From contig NZ_PJIK01000014.1 in assembly GCF_002929275.1 (NCBI RefSeq), forward strand, positions 64,119 to 128,118: DNA of 64,000 nt, given 5' to 3'. The notes below the pieces were generated by a model. The model worked only from the letters and a program-made list of their open reading frames with translations. It was not told where the DNA came from and did not search any database. This stretch comes from Arthrobacter sp. ZGTC131 (GTDB lineage: Bacteria > Actinomycetota > Actinomycetes > Actinomycetales > Micrococcaceae). This document shows, in pieces, positions 8,904-17,899 of this stretch. Both the position numbers and the translations under genes were made by a program. The stretch's first letter is position 1, and each line of letters opens with the position of its first letter.

Positions 8904-9611
8904 ATGGGTCGCAGGACGCTCGTTGACGACCTGGTTGACGGCCTGCTGGACGACATCCTTGACGGCAGGCTGAAACCCCACGATTCCTTGCCGCCGGAAG
9001 CCGATATTGCCAAGACCTATGAAGTCAGCAGGTTGACCGTTCGCGAGGCACTGAAAGTGCTGCGGGCGCAGAACATCCTGTACGTCAAAGCCGGGCGGGG
9101 AACGTTCGTCAACCCCACGGACAACTGGACCGGCCTTGACGCGATCATCAAGGCGGCATCGCACGGCAATGCCGCGGACCAGGTTTCGCGGGGCCTGATA
9201 GAGGTCCGGCGCATGGTGGAGACCGGAGCCGCCGCCCTCGCCGCCAAACGCCACACTCCCGAGCACGCCGTGGAGATGCGCAAGTTCATCGCGGACATGA
9301 AAGTGCATCACGAGTCAGGTGACCTGGATGGTTTCGTGCTGGCGGACATCGCCTTCCACGACACAGTCCTGAAGGCCTCCGGCAATCCCTTTGTCCGTGC
9401 CCTCTTGGCCCAGCTGGGACAGTCGCTCTACCTGGCACGGCGCGAAACATCCGCCATCAAGGAAATCCAGCGGCACGCTATCGCCTTCCACCAGCGCGTG
9501 CTGGACAGCATCCTGACCGGCGATCCCGAGCTGGCGCGCCGGGCCATGGACGAGCACATGGACCAGACATTCGAGGACTACGAACGCTACGTCTACGGGC
9601 GCAAGTCCTAA
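8904..9611 (+). CDS. GntR family (FadR/FCD) transcriptional regulator
   Basis: A 235-residue regulator with an N-terminal winged helix (about residues 5-75, including SRLTVREALKVLRAQNIL and KAGRGTFV) and an all-helical FCD effector domain whose Asp/His metal-binding positions can be traced in DIAFHDTVLKASGN and AIAFHQRVLDSI. It has AGGA seven bases upstream. The divergence-free layout GntR-MFS-SDR and a palindrome in the promoter of the next gene suggest that it controls the MFS-SDR pair. The same arrangement recurs at 44.9-52.8 kb. Confidence 0.9.
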   Translation: MGRRTLVDDLVDGLLDDILDGRLKPHDSLPPEADIAKTYEVSRLTVREALKVLRAQNILYVKAGRGTFVNPTDNWTGLDAIIKAASHGNAADQVSRGLIEVRRMVETGAAALAAKRHTPEHAVEMRKFIADMKVHHESGDLDGFVLADIAFHDTVLKASGNPFVRALLAQLGQSLYLARRETSAIKEIQRHAIAFHQRVLDSILTGDPELARRAMDEHMDQTFEDYERYVYGRKS

Positions 9612-9627
9612 GCCTGCCCGGCCGCCC

Positions 9628-9694
9628 TTGACGTAATGCGCATCACCCTTCTATGCTTTTGCTCATGTTCTTCCGTCAGATGTCTGACATCAGA
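9628..9694 (+). promoter_or_regulatory. Promoter and GntR-type operator of the MFS-SDR operon
   Basis: TTGACG (9628-9633) and TATGCT (9652-9657) are 18 bases apart. About 20 bases downstream is the near-perfect palindrome TCAGATGTCTGACATCAGA (9676-9694), whose core TGT-N3-ACA fits the general pattern of FadR-type GntR operators. The location just after the transcription start would give repression. Confidence 0.65.
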
Positions 9695-9803
9695 TCAAAG
9701 CGATCCGGAGTCAGCCTCGTGAAGCGGGAAGAACCCCCTCATAAAAAGCATCGGATTTCCTCCGCGCGAAGCCGCCGGTCCGGAACCGACAGATAGAAGG
9801 TCG

Positions 9804-11171
9804 ATGATGACTTCATTAACCAATAAGTCCACCGGACTCGGCGAGCTGGGCGACCGCACGCTCCGCAAGGTCCGCCGTCGCGTCATGCCCCTGATCGTCC
9901 TGCTCTACTTCATTGCCTACCTCGACCGCAACAATGTGGGCTTCGCGAAGCTCACCATGAGCGAGGACATCGGACTGACGGCGGCGGCCTACGGTCTCGG
10001 CGCCGGCATCTTCTTCCTCGGCTACGCCCTCCTCGAGGTTCCGAGCAACGCCGGCATGTACCGCTTCGGCGCACGTAAGTGGCTGGCCCGCATCCTCATC
10101 ACCTGGGGCATCTTCGCAACGGCGATGGCCCTGGTGAACGGCGAAACCACCTATTACATCATTCGGTTCCTGCTCGGCGCCGCTGAGGCCGGATTCTTCC
10201 CGGCCATCCTCTTCTACCTGACCCTGTGGTTCCCCGCCGCGCAGCGCGTCACCGTGCTGGGTATCTTCATCCTGGCCCAGCCCATCTCCAACGCCCTGGG
10301 CGCCCCGGTCTCCGGTCTCCTGCTCCAGATGGACGGCATCCTCGGCCTGCACGGCTGGCAGTGGCTCTACATCATCGAGGGCATCCCCGCCATCCTCCTC
10401 GGCCTGCTGACCCCCATCCTCATGACGGACCGTCCGCGGGACGCCAAGTGGCTCAACGCCGACGAGCGCGAATGGCTTGCCACCACCATGGACGCCGAAC
10501 TGGCAGCCAAGTCCAAGGGCGGCAGCCACAACTTCCTGGCCGGCCTCAAGGACAAGCGCACCCTGGTCTACTCGGCCCTGTACTTCGGCCTGGTCTGCGG
10601 TATCTACGGCCTGGGTCTCTGGATGCCCACCATCGTTGCAGCCCTCGGCAAGTTCTCCACCGCCCAGGTCGGGTTCATCGTCCTCATTCCGTACTCCATC
10701 GCCGCAGTCTTCGTGTTCTTCTGGAGCAAGCGTGCCGACAAGACCGGAAAGCGTGCCTGGCACAGCTCGGCCAGCATGGTTCTGGCCGGCATGGGCCTGC
10801 TGGCAGCGGGCTACCTGCTGCCGGTCAACCCCGTCCTCGCCCTGATCGCCCTGACCGCCGCGGCCATGGGCATCTACGGAGCCATCGCCCCGTTCCTGTC
10901 CATGCCGTCAGCGGCGCTGACCGGCGCCGCAGCCGCCTCAGGCCTGGCCCTCGTCAACTCCCTCGGCAACCTCGGCGGCTTCGTGGCCCCGTACGCAGTG
11001 GGTCTGCTGAACGATGCCACGGGCAACAACCAGAGCGGCCTGCTGTTCCTGTCCTTCTGCCTCTGCGTCACGGCTGTAGCCACCTACCTCTATGCACGCA
11101 GGCGCCCAGAGGGCGACGCAGCGCTGGATCCCGCCGTCAAGGCTGCAGCTGAAGTCACCGTTACCCGCTAA
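9804..11171 (+). CDS. MFS transporter, anion:cation symporter (ACS) type, 455 aa
   Basis: Proton-coupled uptake carrier with 12 predicted membrane segments. The N-terminal block RRRVMPLIVLLYFIAYLDR followed by NNVGFAKLTM is the hallmark of the ACS group (phthalate, tartrate, glucarate, hydroxy-acid carriers). GAAEAGFFPAILFYLTLWFP around TM4-5 is also typical. A second ATG one codon downstream (9807) has slightly better spacing from GAAGG. It is followed after 35 bases by an SDR gene and is a clear paralogue of the carrier at 51438-52793. The substrate is probably a small organic acid or polyol, not resolvable here. Confidence 0.9.
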   Translation: MMTSLTNKSTGLGELGDRTLRKVRRRVMPLIVLLYFIAYLDRNNVGFAKLTMSEDIGLTAAAYGLGAGIFFLGYALLEVPSNAGMYRFGARKWLARILITWGIFATAMALVNGETTYYIIRFLLGAAEAGFFPAILFYLTLWFPAAQRVTVLGIFILAQPISNALGAPVSGLLLQMDGILGLHGWQWLYIIEGIPAILLGLLTPILMTDRPRDAKWLNADEREWLATTMDAELAAKSKGGSHNFLAGLKDKRTLVYSALYFGLVCGIYGLGLWMPTIVAALGKFSTAQVGFIVLIPYSIAAVFVFFWSKRADKTGKRAWHSSASMVLAGMGLLAAGYLLPVNPVLALIALTAAAMGIYGAIAPFLSMPSAALTGAAAASGLALVNSLGNLGGFVAPYAVGLLNDATGNNQSGLLFLSFCLCVTAVATYLYARRRPEGDAALDPAVKAAAEVTVTR

Positions 11172-11206
11172 GAACCGCCCAAGAACCACCTGAAGGAATA
11201 CCCGCA

Positions 11207-11983
11207 ATGAGCTCAACCACTCCTTTCCCCGCCGAACGCACGGTCGTGCTGACCGGTGCGGCCTCCGCCCGCGGCATCGGCCGCGCAGCGGCTGACCGCA
11301 TGGCCAGCGAAGGCTGGTCCATCGCCATCCTGGACATCAACGCCGAGGACGCGAAGGCCGCAGCCGCCGAGATCGGCTCCAACCGCGCGGTAAAGGCAAT
11401 CGGCGTGGGCGCCGACGTCTCCGATGCAGCGTCCGTGGACCTGGCGATCACCGAGGTCGAAGCGTCGCTCCCGCCGATCGTGGCCCTGGCCAACCTTGCG
11501 GGCATCAGCTCTCCCACCACCTTTATGGAGACCACCGTGGAGGAGTGGGACAAGGTCTTCGCGATCAACATGCGCGGAACCTTCGTCGTCTCCCAGCGTG
11601 TCCTCAAGGGCATGATTGAGCGCAAGCTTGGGCGCATCGTGAGCATCTCCTCCATCTCCGCCCAGCGTGGCGGCGGCACCTACTCCAAGGTGGCCTACAG
11701 CGCATCCAAGGCCGGCATCATCGGGTTCACCCGTGCACTGGCCCGCGAAGTGGGCGAGTTCGGCGTCACCGTCAACTCCATTGCACCGGGCCCCATCGAC
11801 ACCGACATCATGGGCGGCACGCTGTCCGACGAGCGTAAGGCGCAGATGTCGGAAGGCATCATGATGGGCCGCGTCGGCACCCGCGAGGAAGTTGCCGCAC
11901 TGATCTCCTTCCTGTTGGGCGAGGATTCTGGCTTCATCACGGCCGCCACGTACGACATCAACGGCGGTCTCCAGGTCTCCTGA
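11207..11983 (+). CDS. Short-chain dehydrogenase/reductase (SDR)
   Basis: Classical SDR of 258 residues. The NAD(P)-binding motif is TGAASARGIG (16-25), the structural NAG variant is ANLAG, and catalytic Ser151-Tyr164-Lys168 are in SISAQ and YSASK. Asp43 after the second strand suggests NAD preference. The final segment PGPIDTDIMGGTLSDERK is shared almost exactly with the SDR at 50359-51126, so the two are close paralogues, each coupled to an ACS-type carrier and an FCD regulator. Probably oxidises the polyol or hydroxy acid imported by the preceding carrier. Confidence 0.9.
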   Translation: MSSTTPFPAERTVVLTGAASARGIGRAAADRMASEGWSIAILDINAEDAKAAAAEIGSNRAVKAIGVGADVSDAASVDLAITEVEASLPPIVALANLAGISSPTTFMETTVEEWDKVFAINMRGTFVVSQRVLKGMIERKLGRIVSISSISAQRGGGTYSKVAYSASKAGIIGFTRALAREVGEFGVTVNSIAPGPIDTDIMGGTLSDERKAQMSEGIMMGRVGTREEVAALISFLLGEDSGFITAATYDINGGLQVS

Positions 11984-12006
11984 TCAGATTCCGGCGATGT
12001 GCCATG

Positions 12007-12045
12007 GAAGTGCCCCGCAGCCCACGCTGCGGGGCATTTCCGTTT
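12007..12045 (+). terminator. Rho-independent terminator after the SDR gene
   Basis: A stem of TGCCCCGCAGC (12011-12021) and its complement (12026-12036) around a 4-base loop, extended by further pairs with one wobble, and followed by a T-rich run (TTTCCGTTTT). Confidence 0.85.
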
Positions 12046-12134
12046 TCCCGCCGGCGCGCCCGCGCCTCCCCGTTCCGCTCCGACGCAACCTCGCCGCCGC
12101 ACCCGCCCTCGGCGGCACTCGCTAGGCTGGCACC

Positions 12135-13268
12135 ATGAACCCCTCCGGCAGCCTGTCTCCCAGTCCACGGACTCTTGACGTGGACACCGTGGCCGGTTTC
12201 GACCAGCTTGTTCGCGCCGGCGCCAAGGCCATGCACGGCTGGCATGCGCAGTCGCTTGACCTCCGCGGGAGGGCGGCAACGCTGGCCGCCCTGGACGCGG
12301 AAGGCGCCATTTTCCTGGGCTGCACGTTCGATCCCGGTGTGGAAGACTCACTGCGCCGGCGTGGTGCCCTGATCTTTCCGCGGCTGGGCGGCGTGCCGTT
12401 CGACCCCTACCGCGGGGAGCTTTACACACCGCAGGAACTGTACGTCGGCATCCGCGGTGCGCCGTATGAGGCGACCCCGGACGCGCTCGTCTACCAGTGG
12501 AGCATTCGGCCGGGGCAGCGCCGTCGACTGGATTCCACCCTGGCCGCCGCCTTGCACGACCACGCCATCGGCGATGCCCTCGAAGATTTCGCCCTCTCGG
12601 CCCGGAGCGGAGGGCGCAGCATCGTCGGGGTCATGGGCGGTCACGCGTCACAACGGGGGACCAAGGACTACGCCGATGCCGCTGTGCTTGGCCGGCTCCT
12701 TGCCCTCGGCGGCCGCATGGTCGCCACCGGCGGCGGACCGGGAGCCATGGAGGCCGCTAACCTGGGCGCCTATCTGAGTGCCACGCCTGACGGGGAGTTT
12801 CACGGTGTCCTCGGCGAACTGTCAGCCGTCCCGGGGTTCCGCCCCTCCGTGTCCGCGTGGGCGCGGACCGCCGGGGCCGTCGTCGAACGCTTTCCGGGCG
12901 GCACGGCATCCCTGGGTATTCCGACCTGGTTCTACGGACACGAACCGCCCAACTATTTCGCCACCCACATTGCCAAGTACTTCGCGAATTCGGTCCGCGA
13001 AGCCGTGCTTCTGGAGCTCTGCAACGGCGGCATAGTGTTCCTTCCCGGTGCTGCCGGGACCGTCCAGGAAATCTTCCAGGATGCGTGCGAAAACTACTAT
13101 GGCGCCCCGGAAACCGTGACCCCCATGGTGCTCGTGGGGCGGGACCACTGGCAGCGCCGGTTTCCCGCATGGCCCATGCTCCAGAGCCTCGCCAAGGGCA
13201 GGTCGATGGAGCGGCGGATCTTCTTGGTCGACAGCGTCGAGGAGGCGCTCGCGGTCCTGGGCGGCTGA
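12135..13268 (+). CDS. LOG family protein (Rossmann-fold, lysine-decarboxylase-like)
   Basis: A 377-residue protein with an N-terminal domain of about 160 residues unlike standard LOG proteins, then a LOG/TIGR00730-like Rossmann domain. GGGPGAMEAAN (about residue 200) and PGAAGTVQE (about residue 300) correspond to the family motifs GGGxxGLMGA and PGGxGTxxE. LOG enzymes release free cytokinin bases by phosphoribohydrolysis of nucleotide 5'-monophosphates; in bacteria the physiological role is often unknown. In this copy the second glycine of PGGxGT is alanine. Leaderless start: TAGGCT (12123-12128) lies six bases before the ATG. Confidence 0.8.
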   Translation: MNPSGSLSPSPRTLDVDTVAGFDQLVRAGAKAMHGWHAQSLDLRGRAATLAALDAEGAIFLGCTFDPGVEDSLRRRGALIFPRLGGVPFDPYRGELYTPQELYVGIRGAPYEATPDALVYQWSIRPGQRRRLDSTLAAALHDHAIGDALEDFALSARSGGRSIVGVMGGHASQRGTKDYADAAVLGRLLALGGRMVATGGGPGAMEAANLGAYLSATPDGEFHGVLGELSAVPGFRPSVSAWARTAGAVVERFPGGTASLGIPTWFYGHEPPNYFATHIAKYFANSVREAVLLELCNGGIVFLPGAAGTVQEIFQDACENYYGAPETVTPMVLVGRDHWQRRFPAWPMLQSLAKGRSMERRIFLVDSVEEALAVLGG

Positions 13269-13339
13269 GCGACGCCCGCCCTATGGCACCGCGGCGTCAC
13301 CGCGCCACCGGGCCCCGCGGCCAGAGAGCCAGAGGAGAC

Positions 13340-14350
13340 CTACAGGTCCTTGCGGCACTGCGCCTTGCCCAGCTCCTGCAGGCCGTTGAGGTCCCCGGAC
13401 GCCAGTCCGTCCGGAGCGCCGATCTCCGGGTACATCAGCTGGACGGGGTCATCAACGTGCTCGAGCCCCATGACATGGCTCAGCTCGTGCAGGATGACGG
13501 CGGTGGCATAGGAGGCGCCGTCCGGGCGGTCCAGCTCCGCCGCAATCTGCGGGGCGTCCAGTTCGAGGCTGCCCGTGACAAAGGTCTTGGGTCCGTTGCC
13601 GTAGCTGTAGTGCGTACTGCCGCCCGTGCCGATGATTTGGCCCCTGAGTTTCGGCGCCACGTCCGGGCTGGTCCAGGCGATGAGCAGCGGCGCCCACCTA
13701 TCGCCGTAAGCCGCGGGCTGGTAAGGGGCTCGCTTTTCAACCGGCTGTTCGTCGGTGGCGCCGTCATTGATGAACCGGATGCCCGTGGCCCGGGAGACGG
13801 TCTTGATCGCCTCGTGGACCAGCCCCGCCGCTCCCTCCGGAGCCAGGTCCGCGTTCACCACATAGTGGAGCGGGCGGCACGGCGAGTAGCCAACGGGGGT
13901 GCCGTCGGCGTTCACGGCCAGGAATTTGTACGAGTCGCTGCGCTCCGCCGGAGGCTCCGGCGTCCCCAGAGGCGAGTCCGACTCTTCTAAGCCCGGCGGC
14001 GGGGAGTCCGCGGCACGGTCCGCCGTGCCCGGCTGAACGCCTGGCTGCGCGGCCTTGCCGGTGTTCTCCGCCTGCCCGGTCTCTCCGGACCCGGCCGCTG
14101 GGCCCTCGGGATCGCCGCCGCCGATGCGGAATTCCAGCAGTCCAACGAGGCGCGGGTCCCCGTAGGCGAGCCCGGCCGCGAGAAAAGCCACACACCCGAT
14201 GACGGCGATCAGCACAAGGTTGCGGACAAACCTGGCCACCGCCCCGGCCGGCGCCGAATGACGCGGGTGTTTCCTGCGCCGGCGTTCGGCATCAGGGTGT
14301 TGGGCATCAGGGTGTTGGGCACCTTCCCCCAATTGGCGCGGATTTTCCAC
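13340..14350 (-). CDS. Membrane-anchored metzincin (matrixin-like) metalloprotease
   Basis: 336 residues: a basic N-terminus, one membrane segment (about 43-63), a Pro/Glu/Gly-rich extracellular linker (70-140) and a catalytic domain. The zinc motif HELSHVMGLEH is complete (His288, Glu289, His292, His298) and is followed by a Met-turn in VQLMYPE, so it belongs to the metzincin/matrixin type. The start is a GTG with a G-rich Shine-Dalgarno-like stretch seven bases away. The substrate is unknown; exposure outside the membrane is predicted from the single N-terminal anchor. It is convergent with the LOG gene and 40 bases downstream of the ferritin-like/VIT1 gene on the same strand. Confidence 0.85.
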   Translation of the reverse strand: MENPRQLGEGAQHPDAQHPDAERRRRKHPRHSAPAGAVARFVRNLVLIAVIGCVAFLAAGLAYGDPRLVGLLEFRIGGGDPEGPAAGSGETGQAENTGKAAQPGVQPGTADRAADSPPPGLEESDSPLGTPEPPAERSDSYKFLAVNADGTPVGYSPCRPLHYVVNADLAPEGAAGLVHEAIKTVSRATGIRFINDGATDEQPVEKRAPYQPAAYGDRWAPLLIAWTSPDVAPKLRGQIIGTGGSTHYSYGNGPKTFVTGSLELDAPQIAAELDRPDGASYATAVILHELSHVMGLEHVDDPVQLMYPEIGAPDGLASGDLNGLQELGKAQCRKDL

Positions 14351-14390
14351 TACTGTGCCCCCGAGGTGTTCCGGCCGACTGCCGACCCCA

Positions 14391-15605
14391 CTACGCGATC
14401 ACGGCGCCGAACGCCATCCCCAGCAGGTAGGTGACGCCGGCCGCGCCCAGGCCGATGGCCAGCTGCCGGAGGCCGCGGGTCAGCGGAGAAGTGCCGGACA
14501 ACAGGCCGACGACGCCGCCGGTCGCCAGCAGCGCGATGCCCACCAGGACTGCGGCCACCACGAGCGCGCCGAGTCCGGTCATGCCGAAAATGAAAGGAAT
14601 GATGGGGACGATGGCGCCCGAGGCGAAGAAGCAGAAGCTGGAGAGCGCCGCGCCCCACGCCGTGCCGACAGCCTCGTGCTCATCCTCGGTTTTCGGGAGC
14701 TCGGGCCGGAGCGAAAGGCTCGGATCGCAGTCGCAGGTGAAGAGGCCCATGCGCTCCGCAACCCTGTGCTCGGCGGACTCACGTGACATGCCGCGGGCGA
14801 GGTACACCAGCAGGAGCTCGTTGTGCTCGATGTCCAGCTGGGGAGCCGCGGCCAGCGTCACCTGGGTGGGGAGGGTGGCGGCCAGGAGTTCCCGCTGCGA
14901 GCGCACGGACACGAACTCGCCGGCGCCCATGGAGAAGGCGCCCGCGAGCAGCCCGGCAATGCCGCTCAGCAGGACCACGGTGCTGCCCACCCCGGTGGCG
15001 GCCATGCCCATCACGAGGGACAGGTTGCTAACCAGGCCATCGTTCGCGCCAAAGACTGCTGCCCGGAACGTGCCCGCCAGCCGGTTGCGGCCGCGCGTGG
15101 CCAGGCCACGCACCACTTCCTCGTGGATCTGTTCGTCGGCCGCCATGGCGGGCGTGGCGGACGGTTCTTTGGTGTAGGGGGAGCGTCCTTCGGCGCGCTG
15201 CGCCAGTGCCAGCACGAACACGGACCCGAAGTGGCGGGCCAGGAAACCGAGCAGCCGGCTGCGGAGGGAGGCGTGGCGGGGTTTGCCGGCTTGGTCGCCG
15301 AGCAGCTTCAGCCAGTGGGCTTCGTGGCGGCCTTCTGCCTCGGCGAGGGCCAGGAGGATGGCGCGTTCCTCGCCGGACCGGTTCTGGGCGAGGTCCCGGT
15401 AGACAGCGGCCTCGGCGCGTTCGTCGGCCAGGTACTGGCGCCAGCGCTTGATGTCCGCTGCGGTGGGAACGGCATTTGGTGCCGCATTCGGGACTGCTCC
15501 GTTGTGGACTGCTCCGTTCGGAGCTGGCGTGTTCGATGCCGGCCCGAGGTCCGCGATCGCCTTGCCGGCGTCGGGATGGCGGTCAGATTTTGCGTGCTGA
15601 GACAC
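14391..15605 (-). CDS. Ferritin-like domain fused to VIT1/CCC1 transporter (MbfA-like)
   Basis: A 404-residue protein with an N-terminal rubrerythrin-type helical domain (about residues 48-110; RWRQYLADERAEAAVYRDLA and AEAEGRHEAHW carry the Glu and ExxH metal ligands) followed by a VIT1 membrane domain of about five segments (about 170-404; GANDGLVSNLSLVMGMA). Proteins of this architecture in alphaproteobacteria (MbfA) export ferrous iron and protect against iron and peroxide stress; the same role is inferred here. The GTG at 15605 is preceded by AGGAG six bases upstream and is preferred to a start 13 codons earlier. No iron-box was recognised. Confidence 0.88.
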   Translation of the reverse strand: MSQHAKSDRHPDAGKAIADLGPASNTPAPNGAVHNGAVPNAAPNAVPTAADIKRWRQYLADERAEAAVYRDLAQNRSGEERAILLALAEAEGRHEAHWLKLLGDQAGKPRHASLRSRLLGFLARHFGSVFVLALAQRAEGRSPYTKEPSATPAMAADEQIHEEVVRGLATRGRNRLAGTFRAAVFGANDGLVSNLSLVMGMAATGVGSTVVLLSGIAGLLAGAFSMGAGEFVSVRSQRELLAATLPTQVTLAAAPQLDIEHNELLLVYLARGMSRESAEHRVAERMGLFTCDCDPSLSLRPELPKTEDEHEAVGTAWGAALSSFCFFASGAIVPIIPFIFGMTGLGALVVAAVLVGIALLATGGVVGLLSGTSPLTRGLRQLAIGLGAAGVTYLLGMAFGAVIA

Positions 15606-15908
15606 GTGAGCTCCTGGGCTAGATGGGGGATGGTTCGGCCCCATTGCATGCCCAGCTTACCCCGCGTTTCCGCGGTTTTTCGGCTGGTACTCCTCAGGCA
15701 GAAGTTTAGGGAGCCCGTAAATTTTCGGTCCCGGGCGGGGTTTTGTGTGGCCTTCCGGGGTGCCCTTGACCCTCCGGGCCAGCGGTGTTCGAATGAAATC
15801 CAGGGCGGGTTCGCCGGCAGGCCCGCCTCCGGCCGATTCGGGTTCGGGCCCTGCTGCAGGCAGAGTTCGGATCGGCTGACGTCAGCCCTAGCGCACGGAG
15901 GTTTCACC

Positions 15909-16148
15909 ATGAACACTAACGGCTCACTCCCCTTCCCGCCCGTCCGGAATTCCCTCGAGTCCGATCCCGCCTACGACTACGCCGAGGACGCCCCCGTTAC
16001 TGATGACGAGACCGAGGAGGAGGAGCTGTTCGACGAAGCCGAGCGGGTGGTTCCGCTGGACGTGGACGACTTCCGCGGCGAGGACCAGCCAGTAGCGCCA
16101 TCGCCGCTGGACGGTGACGAATTCCTGGAGTCCGAGGAAAACGAATGA
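15909..16148 (+). CDS. Acidic small protein of unknown function, 79 aa
   Basis: Preceded by GGAGG eight bases from the ATG. More than a third of the residues are Asp or Glu (for example DDETEEEELFDEAERV), with no hydrophobic core, so it is probably intrinsically disordered. No family was recognised. A strong terminator follows 23 bases after its stop. Confidence 0.65.
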   Translation: MNTNGSLPFPPVRNSLESDPAYDYAEDAPVTDDETEEEELFDEAERVVPLDVDDFRGEDQPVAPSPLDGDEFLESEENE

Positions 16149-16171
16149 GATCCACCACCCGGATGTGAACG

Positions 16172-16215
16172 ACGACGGCGGTGCCTTCCCCGCGAAGGGA
16201 AGGCACCGCCGTCGT
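16172..16215. terminator. Bidirectional terminator hairpin
   Basis: A perfect 19-base inverted repeat (16172-16190 and 16197-16215) with a 6-base loop between two convergent genes. There is no long T-run, as is common in high-GC actinobacteria. Confidence 0.85.
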
Positions 16216-16232
16216 ACTTAGTTCCGTGAAGC

Positions 16233-17774
16233 TCAGTGAGCCGTGTGGCTGGCCACCGGGTGGGCCTCCAGCGGGAGTTCTTCGGAAACCGCTCCGGCAA
16301 CGCGACGGTCCCAGGCCTCGCGGACCTCGGGCTCCGTGGGAGGCGTGAGGTAGGAGATCACGATGTAGACGAGCAGCGACGCTCCCAGGCCCCAGTAAAT
16401 GGGATCGTTGGCGTAGACGCCGTCTTCGCTGGGGATAATCCCTGTTGCGTAGGCGATCAGCAAAGCCAAGGTCAGGACCGAACCGACGGCCATCGACCAG
16501 GCCGCGGCGATGCCCGTTCCACGCTTCCAGACCAGGCCGCCGAGGATGGCAACCAGCAGGCCGCCCACCAGGATGTCGTAGGCGATGGTCAGGGCCACCA
16601 CGACGTCCTGCGCTGCCATGGAGATCAGCACGGCCACAATGCCCAGGCCGAGGACCCAGTAGCGGTTGGCCTTGACGTCGTGCTCGGGGTTCTCCGAATC
16701 GTCGGTGTTGATCGTCTTGCCGAACCAGCTGGCTACGAACGGGACAACGTCCGCGCGGGCCACCGTTGCAGCAGCGATGAGGGCGCCGGAGGCGGTGGAC
16801 ATCATGGCGGCGACGGCTGCGGCCATGACCAGGCCGCCAATGCCGATTGGCAGGAGTTGGGTCGCAACCTCGGCGTAGACAACGTCCTTGCCCAGATTGG
16901 CGACGTCGATGTCGGGCAGGGCCACACGGGCGGCCAGGCCGATCAAGGCGCCGGCGACGCCGTACAGGATGCAGTAGACGCCAGCGGTGGCGCCGCCCCA
17001 GCGGGCCACCGTTGGGGTCTTGGCGGTGAAGACGCGCTGCCAGATGTCCTGGCCGATCAGCAGGCCAAGGGTGTAGACCACAAAATACGTGATGATGGTC
17101 TGGACGCCGATGCCGTCGATCTGGAAGAAGCTCGCGTCAACGCGGGCACGGATCCCGTCGAGGCCGCCGGCGGCGTTGAGCGTAAAGGGAAGCATCAGGG
17201 CGAAGATGCCGACCGTCTTGATGATGAACTGCACCTGGTCGGCGAGGGTGATGGACCACATGCCGCCGATGGTGGAATAGACCAACACGATGGCGCCGCC
17301 GACGGCGATGGCGAGCCAGCGCTCCCAGTCGAACAGGACCACAAAGATGGTGGCGTAGGCGCCCGTGGAGGTTGCGCAGAGCATCAGGGTGTAGGCGAGC
17401 ATGACGATGCCTGACGTCTGGGTGGCCCGCTGGCCATAGCGCAGGCTCAGCATCTGGGAGACCGTGTAGATCTTCAGCCGCTGGATGGTGCCGGCGAACA
17501 GCAGGCTCAGCAGGAGCACGCCCGCGCCGATGGCCACCACTAGCCACATGCCGGAAATGCCGAACCTGTAGCCAAGGCCAACGCCGCCCACAGTGGAGGC
17601 ACCGCCGAGGACCACCGCGGCCATGGTTCCGGTGTAGAGCAACGGACCAAGGCGGCGGCCTGCGACGAGGAAGTCGCTGTTGTTCTTGGTGCGGGACTTG
17701 CCCCACCAGCCGAAGGCCAGCATGGCGACCAAATAGGTCACCACTATGGCGATATTGACGAAGTTTGCGTCCAT
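16233..17774 (-). CDS. Sodium:solute symporter (SSS family), 513 aa
   Basis: Na+-driven uptake carrier with about 13 membrane segments. The opening IVVTYLVAMLAFGWWGKSRT and NSDFLVAGRRLGPLL are the SSS family start, and GWRFGISGMWLV-like and STASGALIAAATV segments (helices 1 and 8) carry the sodium sites. The ATG at 17774 has AAGGAG ten bases upstream; an upstream in-frame start would remove the promoter and operator. It is divergent from the XRE-cupin regulator and close to the ureohydrolase and TPP-enzyme genes, so a guanidino compound or polyamine is a plausible substrate, by inference. Confidence 0.9.
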   Translation of the reverse strand: MDANFVNIAIVVTYLVAMLAFGWWGKSRTKNNSDFLVAGRRLGPLLYTGTMAAVVLGGASTVGGVGLGYRFGISGMWLVVAIGAGVLLLSLLFAGTIQRLKIYTVSQMLSLRYGQRATQTSGIVMLAYTLMLCATSTGAYATIFVVLFDWERWLAIAVGGAIVLVYSTIGGMWSITLADQVQFIIKTVGIFALMLPFTLNAAGGLDGIRARVDASFFQIDGIGVQTIITYFVVYTLGLLIGQDIWQRVFTAKTPTVARWGGATAGVYCILYGVAGALIGLAARVALPDIDVANLGKDVVYAEVATQLLPIGIGGLVMAAAVAAMMSTASGALIAAATVARADVVPFVASWFGKTINTDDSENPEHDVKANRYWVLGLGIVAVLISMAAQDVVVALTIAYDILVGGLLVAILGGLVWKRGTGIAAAWSMAVGSVLTLALLIAYATGIIPSEDGVYANDPIYWGLGASLLVYIVISYLTPPTEPEVREAWDRRVAGAVSEELPLEAHPVASHTAH

Positions 17775-17899
17775 GATTTTGGGGCTCCTTGGAGCTTTGG
17801 CAGCTTGTTCAGGAATCCGGGGGAGTGCAGTTGGTGGTGCACGGATTCCGCTGCTCTGGGAGTGGAAGGGTGAAGGACTAACCTTCGGTTGCTTGATAA

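Noticed and set aside
12857-13990. Open frame joining the LOG gene and the metzincin gene
   Set aside because: Out of frame with both; Arg-rich translation without domain signs.
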